Source: Fibrobacter succinogenes (GTDB lineage: Bacteria > Fibrobacterota > Fibrobacteria > Fibrobacterales > Fibrobacteraceae). Taken from it: a stretch of DNA of 64,000 nt. The stretch covers positions 21,838-85,837 of the forward strand of contig CACWNW010000009.1 in the NCBI GenBank assembly GCA_902762305.1, read 5' to 3'. A program made the translations under genes and the position numbers. The notes under the pieces are model-generated. The model was not told the origin of the DNA and ran no database searches. It saw nothing but the letters and a program-made list of their open reading frames with translations. Below, in pieces: positions 24,316 to 33,833 of this stretch. Within the stretch, counting starts at the first letter, position 1, and each line of letters starts with the position of its first letter.

Positions 24316-27300
24316 ATGGAACAGTGCTTTTTTAATAATATGTCCGAGAAGGTCGTGGATGACCTTCGTAAAACGGTCGTTCCTGGTTCCCGCTTGTCTA
24401 TTGCCGCAGCAAGCTTTTCTCTATATGCTTTCGAGACTTTGAAGGATGAACTTTGGAAGATTGATTCCTTGCGGTTCATTTTTACGTCCAAGACTTTCGT
24501 AAAAAAGCAGGCGTCCAAGGAAAGTCGCGAATTTGATATTTCGCACAACCTGCGGGAACAGGCGCTTGAGGCGGAACAGTCTGCCCGCGAGCGTTCACTG
24601 TTCGGTAGCGAATTTGAATTGAAGTTGCGCAACCAGCTGAACCAGAAAGCGATTGCGGTGGAGTGTGCGGAATGGATTCGCCAGAAGGTAAAATTTCGGA
24701 CGAACATAACCGACTTGAACTATCAGACGTTTATGCATGTAAAGCAGCCCGATGACGACGCGCTTTATACGCCGTTCAACGAGTTTTCGGCGGTGGGCCT
24801 TGGTGTAGAAAAAGGCAACAACATTTCCAATTTTAGCATGAGGGTTTCGGCCCCGCTTTCTAACGATTACATCAACAAGTTTAACGAATGTTGGTTTGAC
24901 GAATCGCAGTTTGAAGAAGTGACCCAGGCGGTCATGGACAGCATCGCTACCGTCTATAAGGAAAATTCTCCTGACTTTATTTACTTTGTAACGCTCTACA
25001 ATATTTTCCATGAATTCTTGAATGACATCAGCGAAGATGTTTTGCCGAATTCGGCGACGGGTTTTAAGGAAAGTGCCATTTGGAAAAAGCTTTACAACTT
25101 CCAGAAAGATGCAGCCCTTGCCATCATCAACAAATTGGAAAAATACAACGGTTGCATTCTCGCCGATAGCGTGGGTCTTGGCAAGACTTTCACGGCGCTT
25201 GCGGTGGTCAAGTATTACGAAAACCGCAACAAGAACGTGTTGGTGCTTTGCCCCAAGAAGTTGAACAACAACTGGATGACCTTCAAGAACAACCAGACGA
25301 ACAATCCGCTTGTTACGGACCGTTTTCGTTATGACGTGCTGTACCATTCGGATTTGTCGCGTGATTCAGGGAGCACGAATGGCCTTGACTTGAGCCGCAT
25401 TATTTGGAGCAATTACGACCTTGTGGTGATTGACGAATCGCATAATTTCCGTAATGGTGGCACGGCTACGGGCGAAGATTTTTCTGCCGATGAATTTGAC
25501 GATGATATCGACCGCAAGGAAAACCGCTACCAGCGCTTATTGAATCAGGTCATTCGCAAGGGCGTGAAGACGAAGGTGCTGATGCTTTCGGCAACGCCGG
25601 TGAATAATCGCTTCAACGATTTGAAGAATCAGTTGCGCTTGGCTTACGAAGATGATTCGGAAAAGATGGATTCTTTGCTGAACTTGAACAACGGCATTGA
25701 TTCCATTTTCAAGCAGGCGCAGAGTGCCTACAATGCGTGGGTAAAACTCCCGGCCTCTCAGCGAACTACGCAGGCGTTGCTTGAAACGTTGGATTTTGAC
25801 TTTTTTGAATTGCTTGATTCGGTAACGATTGCGCGTTCCCGCAAGCATATCGAAAAATTTTACGACATCAATGAGGTGGGCAAGTTCCCGGAACGGTTGC
25901 CACCCATTTCGGAATCTCCCGACTTGACCGACGTGGCGGGGATTTCGTTCGATAGCATTTATCTGCTTTTGAGCCAGTTGCAAATGAGTGTGTATAGCCC
26001 GGCGCGATTTGTGCACCCGAGCCGTATCGAGGGATATATCGACAGTTCCGAAGAAAAGGATTTGTTGCTTGGCCGCGAAATGGGCATTCGGAAACTCATG
26101 AGCATCAATATGCTCAAGCGCCTGGAAAGTTCTGTCTATTCGTTCAAGCTGACATTGGACCGTTATCACGAACTGGTTCAAAAAACAGTTGACAAGATTG
26201 AGAAGTACAAGAAGAGTATTGATGCGGGCAACGCGACTGCGGATGCAGATATTATTTATGATATCGATAGCGCGGCCCTGGAAGATGACGAATTTACCGT
26301 CGGCAAGGATGTTCACTTCAATTTGGCCGATATGGATTACATTGGCTGGCTGAACGAACTCCGCCAAGAATTGGGCGTACTTGCGCAGTTGCAAAAGATA
26401 GCCGGGCAACTTTCGCCTGAACACGATTCCAAGTTGCAGACCCTGTTTGCAAGAATCTGCAACAAGATTGAAAACCCGATTAATCTTGGGAATAAGAAGA
26501 TAATCCTGTTCACGGCATTTGCTGACACTGCGAAATACCTTTATGAACAGCTTGCCGAAAAGCTGAACAAAAAATACGGCGTCTTTACGGCGCTTGTGAC
26601 GGGCGATATGGATGGCCGTACGAATCTACCGAAATTGCGTGCCGATTACGATACGATGCTGACGTATTTTTCGCCGCAGTCCAAGGAACGCCATTTGCTC
26701 AGAAACATTGTTCCGGGTGATATTGATTTGCTGATTGCGACGGACTGCATTAGCGAAGGTCAGAACTTGCAGGATTGCGATTACCTGATCAATTACGATA
26801 TCCATTGGAACCCGGTGCGCATTATCCAGCGCTTTGGCCGTATAGACCGTATCGGTAGCAAGAATGCTCGAATCCAGTTGGTAAATTTCTGGCCCAACGT
26901 AAGCCTTGATGAATACATCAACTTGAAATCGCGTGTTGTTGCCCGCATGAAGATTTCGGTGATGACCGCCACTGGCGACGACAACCCCATCAGTGCCGAA
27001 GAGAAAGGCGACTTGGAGTACCGCAAGGAACAATTGCGCAAGTTGAAGGAAGACGTGGTTGACCTTGAAGACATGAAGGGCGGCGTGAACATCGTGGATT
27101 TGGGCTTGAACGATTTCCGCATGGACTTGCTGCAATATCGTGAAACCCATCAAGAAGTTGAAAATGCACCCACGGGAATTTATGCGCTCGTGCATGCCGA
27201 CGAAACAGGCGAATTGCCGCCCGGCGTGATTTACATTTTGCGCAACCGCAACAACGCCGTGAATATCCGCAGCAAGAATCGTCTGCACCCCTTCTACATG

Positions 27301-27618
27301 GTTTATCTGAAACAGGATGGAAGTGTCGTTTGCAACCATCTTTCGCCGAAAAAGATTCTTGACCTGATGCGCCACGCCTGCCGTGGTCTCGCAGAACCTG
27401 ATGCCGCTCTTTGCCGTGCTTTCAATAAAGAAACTGCGGACGGGCGCAAGATGGGCGAGTATAGCGACCTTTTGCAGCAGGCGATTGCCTCGATTATCGA
27501 AGTCAAGGAAGAATCCGATATCGACAGCCTTTTTGGCGAAGGCGAGACCACCGCACTCACCGGCGAAATCCGCGGCCTGGACGATTTTGAACTCGTGACA
27601 TTCCTGGTGGTAAAATGA
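24316..27618 (+). CDS. SF2 helicase with N-terminal PLD-like region (defence island)
   Basis: About 1100 residues. The N-terminus (VPGSRLSIAAASFSLYAFETLKDELWKIDSLRFIFTS) resembles the PLD-like domain found in defence helicases. A SNF2-type SF2 motor follows: Walker A ADSVGLGKTFTAL (GLGKT ~287-291), DESH (373-376), motif III LSATPVNNR, then ILFTAFADTAKYLYEQL, LIATDCISEGQNLQ and motif VI IIQRFGRIDRIGS. The C-terminus (FYMVYLKQDGSVVCNHLSPKKILDLMR) is unassigned. It overlaps the DUF4391 gene by ATGA and probably works with it and with the mod/res genes downstream. The start (24316, 24340 or the GTG at 24301) is uncertain. Confidence 0.85.
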   Translation: MEQCFFNNMSEKVVDDLRKTVVPGSRLSIAAASFSLYAFETLKDELWKIDSLRFIFTSKTFVKKQASKESREFDISHNLREQALEAEQSARERSLFGSEFELKLRNQLNQKAIAVECAEWIRQKVKFRTNITDLNYQTFMHVKQPDDDALYTPFNEFSAVGLGVEKGNNISNFSMRVSAPLSNDYINKFNECWFDESQFEEVTQAVMDSIATVYKENSPDFIYFVTLYNIFHEFLNDISEDVLPNSATGFKESAIWKKLYNFQKDAALAIINKLEKYNGCILADSVGLGKTFTALAVVKYYENRNKNVLVLCPKKLNNNWMTFKNNQTNNPLVTDRFRYDVLYHSDLSRDSGSTNGLDLSRIIWSNYDLVVIDESHNFRNGGTATGEDFSADEFDDDIDRKENRYQRLLNQVIRKGVKTKVLMLSATPVNNRFNDLKNQLRLAYEDDSEKMDSLLNLNNGIDSIFKQAQSAYNAWVKLPASQRTTQALLETLDFDFFELLDSVTIARSRKHIEKFYDINEVGKFPERLPPISESPDLTDVAGISFDSIYLLLSQLQMSVYSPARFVHPSRIEGYIDSSEEKDLLLGREMGIRKLMSINMLKRLESSVYSFKLTLDRYHELVQKTVDKIEKYKKSIDAGNATADADIIYDIDSAALEDDEFTVGKDVHFNLADMDYIGWLNELRQELGVLAQLQKIAGQLSPEHDSKLQTLFARICNKIENPINLGNKKIILFTAFADTAKYLYEQLAEKLNKKYGVFTALVTGDMDGRTNLPKLRADYDTMLTYFSPQSKERHLLRNIVPGDIDLLIATDCISEGQNLQDCDYLINYDIHWNPVRIIQRFGRIDRIGSKNARIQLVNFWPNVSLDEYINLKSRVVARMKISVMTATGDDNPISAEEKGDLEYRKEQLRKLKEDVVDLEDMKGGVNIVDLGLNDFRMDLLQYRETHQEVENAPTGIYALVHADETGELPPGVIYILRNRNNAVNIRSKNRLHPFYMVYLKQDGSVVCNHLSPKKILDLMRHACRGLAEPDAALCRAFNKETADGRKMGEYSDLLQQAIASIIEVKEESDIDSLFGEGETTALTGEIRGLDDFELVTFLVVK

Positions 27619-28280
27619 TAAACCTGCCCTCTTCGACATTCGTGGGCAAGGTGGTGCCCAAGGAAAAATTCTACAGCAAATGCGCCGTGAATACGGTGAC
27701 AAAGAACCTTTTTGTCAAGTACGTGGAGCAGATTGTATGGCAAAATAAGCTGACCGCGCAGACCATGGCCGCAGAGAAGGGCTTGCTGGTGAATGAAATT
27801 GACGTCTTTGAAGTCAAAATGAAATCGTTTGATTGCCCGCGCAAGTTGTTTGAATTCATTGACCAGAATTTGCACCACCACAACGTATTTGTCTTGACTT
27901 ATGACGGCAAGGCAAAACTCTTCGTGAACTTCAAAGAAAAAGAGAAGGACGAAACCTTCTTGGATGCCTTCGAAACTCCATGGAAACCTGCCGACGAGTC
28001 CGTATTTAATTTGTTCGGCAGTAACATGGACGAAATCTACGAATCCATCGTCCGCAGTGCAGGTTCCTCAAATGCCGTTGCGAGTTTAAGCTCCCTGAGC
28101 CTGCCGAAGGGAGAAGCGGAACAACCCAAGCCGTCTCTAAAAGACTATATTATACAAAGTAAACAAAACGCCAAAATCCAAGCCCAAATCGAAAAGCTGG
28201 AAAAGAAACTCGCCAACGAAAAGCAGTTTAACAGACAGGTGGAAATAAGGGCTGAGATAAAGAAGTTAGCAGAAAAATGA
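27615..28280 (+). CDS. DUF4391-family protein
   Basis: A 221-residue protein translationally coupled to the helicase (ATGA overlap). It shows the DUF4391 pattern: MINLPSSTFVGKVVPKEKFY, FVKYVEQIVWQNKLTAQTM, VFEVKMKSF and LFEFIDQNLHHHNVFVLTYDGKAKLFVNFKE. The end is a coiled coil (QAQIEKLEKKLANEKQFNRQVEIRAEIKKL). The family is repeatedly found beside this type of helicase and type III-like modification genes, but its biochemical role is unknown. It is the last gene before the first AT-rich insertion. Confidence 0.8.
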   Translation: MINLPSSTFVGKVVPKEKFYSKCAVNTVTKNLFVKYVEQIVWQNKLTAQTMAAEKGLLVNEIDVFEVKMKSFDCPRKLFEFIDQNLHHHNVFVLTYDGKAKLFVNFKEKEKDETFLDAFETPWKPADESVFNLFGSNMDEIYESIVRSAGSSNAVASLSSLSLPKGEAEQPKPSLKDYIIQSKQNAKIQAQIEKLEKKLANEKQFNRQVEIRAEIKKLAEK

Positions 28281-28412
28281 AAAAAAATGAAATTTTGATT
28301 GGATTTTAACGATATTTTTGCAAAAATTGCATAAAAAATGCAAATTTAACGAAAATAACTTGATTTTTAATCTTCTTTTTAGCTATATTAGTAAAAAAAC
28401 GGAGATGATATT

Positions 28413-29696
28413 GTGATTAAATATTTAAAAATTAAAAATTTCTATTCAATCAAAGATGAAGTTACTTTGAGTTTCGAGGCAAAAGGAGAGACCCTTGCAG
28501 AAGAGTCTCAAGTTGTCAAGGTTAACAAAAATACTAGATTGTTGCGATTTGCTATAATATACGGATATAATGCATCTGGAAAAACAAATGTGCTTAAAGC
28601 GTTTAATTTTCTAGGAGATTTTTGGCGCAAGGTTCCGAAAAATGATGATTCAAATACAAAAGCAGTCCCTTTCAAGCTGGATAGGGATTCTCAAAAATCA
28701 CCATCGTCATTTGAATTAGTTTTTTTTGTAAATGGAATCAAATATCGTTATGATCTTCAACTTGATGAAAAAACAGTCCGCCTAGAACGCCTCTCTTATT
28801 ATAAAACAGTAAAACCTGTAGAATTATTTAGTCGCCATTTTGAAAATGGGGTTTCGGAGATTAGTTACAACGCGACCGAAATAAAGCTTAGCAAAACAGC
28901 CAAAGAGAATATTGCTTTAAAATGTCTAAGAAACATGTCTTTTTTTGCGGCAATACGTAATTTAAACATAAATCTTCCGTTAATAAATGAAGCAAAAAAT
29001 TGGTTGTTGACACACTTTGCGATGGGGATAGACCCCCATACTGAAATTTTGTCTGCAGCAAAAAAAGATATTGCTGAAGATTCCGTTGTAACTGAATATT
29101 TGTTGGATTTCCTGAAAAAAGCAGATTTCAATATTACAGACTTAAAAATAAATTCTGTCAAAAAAGATGTTCCCGATGGATTCGTTAAAGCCATCATGAA
29201 TGACAAAGAATTGACGGAATCAGAAAAAACAACATTAATTAACAATTTTTCCAATGAAACTAAATTATTGTTCACCCATACTGTAGAATCTGACAAACGA
29301 AAAGATTCGTTTGTAATGCAAGAAGAAGAGGAATCGCTTGGAACTTTGCGAACTCTTGAAATAGAAACAGCATTGTATCATGCTATAAAAAATAATTACG
29401 TTATGGCAATTGATGAAATAGAAACATCATTACATTCAATGTTGTTAGAAACGATTCTTTTTAACTATTTGAGCAGGAAATCAGAATCCCAAATCATTGT
29501 TGCCACGCACAACGATGGACTTCTTGACTTGGTTGACGATTTAATAAGAAAAGATTCGGTTTGGTTTGTTGAAAAACAAAAAAACGGATCGTCAGATTTG
29601 TATAACTTGACTGATTTTAGGGGCATCAACCGATTATCTTCCATTAGAGCGGCTTATCGTCAAAAACGTTTAGGGGCAACACAGCATAGCGTATGA
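28413..29696 (+). CDS. rloA: RloA/AbiLi-type AAA ATPase
   Basis: A 427-residue ABC/SMC-like ATPase. Walker A is IIYGYNASGKTNVLKAFNFL (GYNASGKT 51-58); near the C-terminus VMAIDEIETSLHSMLLETIL contains Walker B, and IIVATHNDGLLDLV the switch His. The N-terminal KYLKIKNFYSIKDEVTLSFEA is typical of ATP-binding OLD/RloA-type proteins. It starts with GTG after GGAGATGA and overlaps rloB by ATGA. With rloB it forms an AbiL-type abortive-infection pair, inserted between the DUF4391 and mod genes, and is much richer in A+T than those neighbours. Confidence 0.87.
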   Translation: MIKYLKIKNFYSIKDEVTLSFEAKGETLAEESQVVKVNKNTRLLRFAIIYGYNASGKTNVLKAFNFLGDFWRKVPKNDDSNTKAVPFKLDRDSQKSPSSFELVFFVNGIKYRYDLQLDEKTVRLERLSYYKTVKPVELFSRHFENGVSEISYNATEIKLSKTAKENIALKCLRNMSFFAAIRNLNINLPLINEAKNWLLTHFAMGIDPHTEILSAAKKDIAEDSVVTEYLLDFLKKADFNITDLKINSVKKDVPDGFVKAIMNDKELTESEKTTLINNFSNETKLLFTHTVESDKRKDSFVMQEEEESLGTLRTLEIETALYHAIKNNYVMAIDEIETSLHSMLLETILFNYLSRKSESQIIVATHNDGLLDLVDDLIRKDSVWFVEKQKNGSSDLYNLTDFRGINRLSSIRAAYRQKRLGATQHSV

Positions 29697-30499
29697 GAAA
29701 CCTTAAAGAAGAAGTCCCTCAAAAAAAATATTTCGAAAAAACGGTAAGCGCAGCCGTTCAGAGGAAAAAAATGGAATCCCCCAAAGCAAGGGATTTGGGA
29801 CCCTTATATCCTTTTATTATAAGTGGTGGAAAAGTAACGGAGTTGATCTATTTCAGAGAAATAGAAAATTTTACTCAATATAAATTTAATATTGAACCTC
29901 GTTATTTTGGAGATGAATCCAATTATGTTGACAAATTTCAGAAACATATAGACGAAATATTGAAAGGATCTCCCGAGGCGAAAATTTATTGTGTTTTTGA
30001 TTGGGACACCATTTATGGGAAAATAAATGGGCAGAGAAAACATAGAAGTTTCGTTTTAGAAAATGCACCACTCATAAAAAATAAAACATTGTTTATTTGT
30101 AGGAGTATGCCATGCATAGAATATTGGTTCCTACTTCATTTTACCAATGAAATGAAGTTATTTCCTACTTGTGGGAAAATCACAAAAGCATTATCTTCAT
30201 ATATGCAAAGCTATTTTACCTATAAACAGCCCCAAAGTGAAGCCGCTCGATTGAAAATGGAACAAGCTCCAACAAAAAGTACAATTAATTTCAAGAATAT
30301 ACTAAAGGATAAAAATTATCTAGATGATGGCATTTGGGTAAAAAAACTTTGTGAAGACGGGAAATTGGAGAATGCTATAAAAAATGCTGAAGAAAATATC
30401 ACTCAATTACGCAAAATCCATTCTCTAGAAGTGGATCATTCCTTTTCATTTGTTTATTTACCTTTTAAGAATTATAATGATGATATAAAGCAAAAATAA
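29693..30499 (+). CDS. rloB: RloB/AbiLii-family protein (TOPRIM-like nuclease)
   Basis: A 268-residue RloB-family protein. The features are IISGGKVTELIYFREIENF (acidic first motif), KIYCVFDWDT (TOPRIM-like DxD) and FICRSMPCIEYWFLLHFTNEMKLF, the family's conserved CxE-W-hhhHF block. RloB proteins are thought to be nucleases or effectors controlled by the RloA ATPase. The overlap with rloA indicates co-translation. AT-rich composition sets it apart from the flanking mod gene. The N-terminal 30 residues before the conserved block are basic. Confidence 0.87.
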   Translation: MRNLKEEVPQKKYFEKTVSAAVQRKKMESPKARDLGPLYPFIISGGKVTELIYFREIENFTQYKFNIEPRYFGDESNYVDKFQKHIDEILKGSPEAKIYCVFDWDTIYGKINGQRKHRSFVLENAPLIKNKTLFICRSMPCIEYWFLLHFTNEMKLFPTCGKITKALSSYMQSYFTYKQPQSEAARLKMEQAPTKSTINFKNILKDKNYLDDGIWVKKLCEDGKLENAIKNAEENITQLRKIHSLEVDHSFSFVYLPFKNYNDDIKQK

Positions 30500-30887
30500 A
30501 GTAAGGATCCAGAGCATCCCATAAGCAAGATAATGTTTAAGATTCCAGATATGGCTTAGATAAATGTCTAAAAAAACAACAAAAGGCCGTTTTATCGTTA
30601 GGTGGAAATTAGGGTTGAGATAAGGATATTGGGAAAAATTATAGATATTTCAACATAAAATCTGTTAAAAATTATAGATTTTTCAATGAAAATAGCGGCA
30701 AATCGCGAAAGTTGACGAAATTTCGCTAAAAACGCCGCTTTTCCGTTCGTATTCTGAATATCTCGATAAAAGTGTATTTTTCCAACACTTTTATCAAGAT
30801 ATTTTTGTATTTGCGCATCATTTTTATCAACAAATTCTCTCCCTTTCCCCATTTTTAATATCTTTTTGATAAAATAGGACCTTCCCC
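30500..30887. other. AT-rich intergenic region with direct and inverted repeats upstream of mod
   Basis: A 388-bp gene-free stretch. It holds a 20-bp direct repeat with one mismatch (AAAAATTATAGATATTTCAA at 30634 and 30667), a nested palindrome at 30694-30739 (AGCGGC/GCCGCT around GCGAAA/TTTCGC), an 18-bp inverted repeat at 30758-30775/30785-30802 followed by T5, and a further GATAAAA motif at 30868. It probably contains the mod promoter and the right border of the rloAB insertion. Confidence 0.55.
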
Positions 30888-32870
30888 ATGGACAAGATGA
30901 AGTTTGAAACTCCCGATATGGCGCAGATGAACGTCGAGAAGATTGCCGCGCTGTTCCCGAATTGCGTGACCGAAAGCAAGGCCAAGGATGGCAAGCTGAA
31001 GAAGGCGGTGAATTTCGATGCGCTCAAGCAGATGCTCGGCGAGAGTGTCGCGGAAGGCGACGAGTCCTACGAATTTACCTGGGTCGGCAAGCGCGACGCC
31101 ATGGTAGAAGCCGCGAAACCCATCCGCAAGACGCTGCGCCCCTGCGTGGAAGAATCCAAGAACTTCGACACCACCGAGAACCTCTACATTGAAGGCGACA
31201 ACCTCGAAGCCCTGAAACTCCTGCAAGAAGGCTACCTGGGCAAGGTCAAGATGATATACATCGACCCGCCCTACAATACCGGCAACGACTTTATCTACAA
31301 AGACGACTTCCGCATGGACAGCGCCAAGTACGCCGAAGAAAGCGGCGCCGTGGACGACGAAGGAAATCGCATGGTGCAGAATTCCGACAGCAACGGCCGT
31401 TTCCATTCCGACTGGTGTTCCATGATTTACAGCCGCCTGCTGCTCGCCCGCAACCTGCTCACCGACGATGGCGTGATATTCATCAGCATCGACGATAACG
31501 AACAAGCGAACCTGAAAAAGATTTGCGATGAAGTTTTTGGAGCATCAAATTATATTGCAAATATTGCGGTTATTAACAACTTAAAGGGGCGTAGTGATGA
31601 CAAATACATTGCAACGGCTCATGAATCTCTTCTGATATTTCATAAAGGAAATTTTATTACAAATGGAGTAGCACTCCCTGAAGAATATGATCAAGAGTAT
31701 AAATTAACTGATAATAATGGGCGTTATCGTCTTCAAGGCTTAAGAAAAAGAGGTGATAGTGCTAGGCGTGAAGATCGTCCTAACATGTATTATCCTTTTT
31801 ATTATGATCAAGCTCTTGATACGCTATATTTAGATCCCCATGAGGGAACTATAGAAGTGACGCCTCATCTTTCAGATGGTTCTGACGGACGTTGGAGATG
31901 GGGTGTTGATACGGCTAGAGAACGTTTAAATGAATTAGTTGCTCTGAAAGTTAAGGGGCGAGATGAATACGATATTTTCCAAAAAGATTATTTGCCGCAA
32001 GAAGGTGTAAAGCGGATAAAACCTAAATCATTTTGGATGGGCTCGGAATTTTCTGCTGAAACAGGCACATTGGAAGTAAAATCAATTCTTGAAAAGAGAA
32101 TCTTTGATACACCAAAACCTATTGGTTTGTTGAAATACATCTTAGAGCAAGCTTCAAATGAGGAATCGGTAATTCTTGATTTCTTCTCTGGCTCAGCAAC
32201 AACTGCACATGCTGTTATGCAAATGAATGTTGAAGATGGAGGCCATCGCAAATTCATTTTGGTTCAGCTTCCAGAAAAATGCGATGAAAATTCTGAAGCC
32301 GCAAAGGCTGGCTACAAGACCATCTGCGAAATTGGCAAGGAACGCATCCGCCGCGCAGGCGACAAAATCCTCGCAGAACAACAAGCCAAAGAAAAATCGG
32401 CCGCCGACAAAACGGATCTGTTCGATAGCACAAGCGACAAGCCCGCAACCGCAAAACCGTTGGATATTGGTTTCCGCGTCCTGAAAATCGACGACTCCAA
32501 CATGAAGGACGTCTATTATTCCGCCGGCGAAATCTCCCAGCAAGACCTCGTCGAACAAATCAGCAACATCAAGGACGGCCGCACCGACATGGACCTCCTC
32601 TTCGGCTGCCTCGTCGATTGGGGCGTGCCGCTCTCGCTCCCCATCAAAACCGAAACCATCGAAAACCTCCAAGTCTATAACGTTAACGACGGCGACCTCG
32701 TCGCCTGCTTCGCAAACGACATCCCCGAAGCCGCCATCCGCCAAATCGCAGCTGCCAAGCCCCTCCGCGCCGTCTTCCGCGATTCCAGCTTCGCCAGCGA
32801 CTCCGCCAAAATCAACGTTACCGAAATCTTTAAAACAATCAGCCCCAATACAACCGTGAAGGTGGTGTAA
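30888..32870 (+). CDS. mod: Type III-like adenine DNA methyltransferase (Mod), beta class
   Basis: A 660-residue N6-adenine methyltransferase. The catalytic motif IYIDPPYNTGNDFIY (DPPY 126-129) comes first and the SAM-binding LDFFSGSATTAHAV (from D431) later, the beta-class order; the target-recognition region lies between. N-terminal LRPCVEESKNFDTTENLYIEGDNLEALKLLQEGYLGKVK is the usual type III Mod opening. The C-terminal part (GFRVLKIDDSNMKDVYYSAGEI; LFGCLVDWGVPLSLPI) pairs with Res. Codons ~208-465 (about 31510-32285) are strikingly AT-rich compared with both ends, implying exchange of the recognition region. The partner res gene is 8.4 kb downstream, separated by inserted defence modules. 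Confidence 0.93.
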   Translation: MDKMKFETPDMAQMNVEKIAALFPNCVTESKAKDGKLKKAVNFDALKQMLGESVAEGDESYEFTWVGKRDAMVEAAKPIRKTLRPCVEESKNFDTTENLYIEGDNLEALKLLQEGYLGKVKMIYIDPPYNTGNDFIYKDDFRMDSAKYAEESGAVDDEGNRMVQNSDSNGRFHSDWCSMIYSRLLLARNLLTDDGVIFISIDDNEQANLKKICDEVFGASNYIANIAVINNLKGRSDDKYIATAHESLLIFHKGNFITNGVALPEEYDQEYKLTDNNGRYRLQGLRKRGDSARREDRPNMYYPFYYDQALDTLYLDPHEGTIEVTPHLSDGSDGRWRWGVDTARERLNELVALKVKGRDEYDIFQKDYLPQEGVKRIKPKSFWMGSEFSAETGTLEVKSILEKRIFDTPKPIGLLKYILEQASNEESVILDFFSGSATTAHAVMQMNVEDGGHRKFILVQLPEKCDENSEAAKAGYKTICEIGKERIRRAGDKILAEQQAKEKSAADKTDLFDSTSDKPATAKPLDIGFRVLKIDDSNMKDVYYSAGEISQQDLVEQISNIKDGRTDMDLLFGCLVDWGVPLSLPIKTETIENLQVYNVNDGDLVACFANDIPEAAIRQIAAAKPLRAVFRDSSFASDSAKINVTEIFKTISPNTTVKVV

Positions 32871-32873
32871 ATT

Positions 32874-33833
32874 ATGATTGAATTTCTTAAAGAATGTGGA
32901 AGAAAAATTGAAAGAATAAAAATAAATATAGTCGCTATATGTAAAAAGAAGAAAATTGCTTATTTCAAATGTCTTTTTGCAACATTAGCTACTGCGTGGT
33001 CGGCATTTTGTGCAACGGAATCTATTTATGATTATTTATGGAAATACTTGTCAATAGATTCATATATCAAAATAGAGTCTATTGAATGGTCTGGTTTTTT
33101 GCGTTGCTCACTCATTGTAATTGCAGCGTGTGCAATCGCTTGTTTTAGACATCTATACGAACCTTTTTCGGTTGAATTTCCTATTGTAAATGGGAAAACT
33201 ATGGTAAGAATTGAATTTGGGGATATTTTTCAAAAGAAAAATGTTGTTGCTATAGGCGTAAATAATTTTTTTGATAGTTGTGTAAAACATGATGTAATAA
33301 AACCTCCTACATTGCATTGGCAATTGATTACTAATATTTTAAAGGGCGATGCATCAATATTTGACAAAGCAGTTGATCCTATTCGAAAACAAGGTGTATG
33401 GACGCCAGGGCGGCTTGATACTCCCGATAAGGATTTGAAAAATAAGAAACATAAGTGTGAAATTGGCGCTACAGCAATTCTCAATTATGAAGACGTAAAA
33501 TACGCATGTACAGTTATTTCTGAAATGCCCGATGATTCATTTGTTGCGGAAAGTTCTAATTCTAAAATTATAGAGGCCACAAGGGAAATGTTGAACGCAG
33601 TTCGTGGCATATGCGGTGATAAGGAAATTGCAATTCCAGTATGGGGGACTGGCTTATCAAGGTGTGTTCTGAATGAAAAACAAATGATTGAGTTGTTGCT
33701 GGCTACAATACTTGAAGTTTCAAGTGAAAAAAAGGTATCAGAAGAAATAACAATCGTTGTATATAAAGACAAATATGGCGAGATTGATTTGGAATCTCTA
33801 AAGAATAAATGGAGCGAACATGGCGTATCGTAA
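32874..33833 (+). CDS. thsA: TM-macro effector, Thoeris type II ThsA-like
   Basis: A 319-residue protein with two membrane segments (about 30-48 and 75-92) and then a macro-like domain starting at VRIEFGDIFQKKNVVAIGVNNFFD (GDIF 116-119), continuing with HKCEIGATAILNYEDVKYACTVISEMP, IIEATREMLNAVRGICGDKEIAIPVWGTGLSR and TIVVYKD. This is the TM-macro layout of type II Thoeris effectors, which sense a TIR-made ADP-ribose-type signal and damage the membrane. It starts 3 bp after the mod stop, overlaps the next TIR-like gene by 14 bp, and is AT-rich. Assignment rests on architecture and neighbours. Confidence 0.78.
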   Translation: MIEFLKECGRKIERIKINIVAICKKKKIAYFKCLFATLATAWSAFCATESIYDYLWKYLSIDSYIKIESIEWSGFLRCSLIVIAACAIACFRHLYEPFSVEFPIVNGKTMVRIEFGDIFQKKNVVAIGVNNFFDSCVKHDVIKPPTLHWQLITNILKGDASIFDKAVDPIRKQGVWTPGRLDTPDKDLKNKKHKCEIGATAILNYEDVKYACTVISEMPDDSFVAESSNSKIIEATREMLNAVRGICGDKEIAIPVWGTGLSRCVLNEKQMIELLLATILEVSSEKKVSEEITIVVYKDKYGEIDLESLKNKWSEHGVS

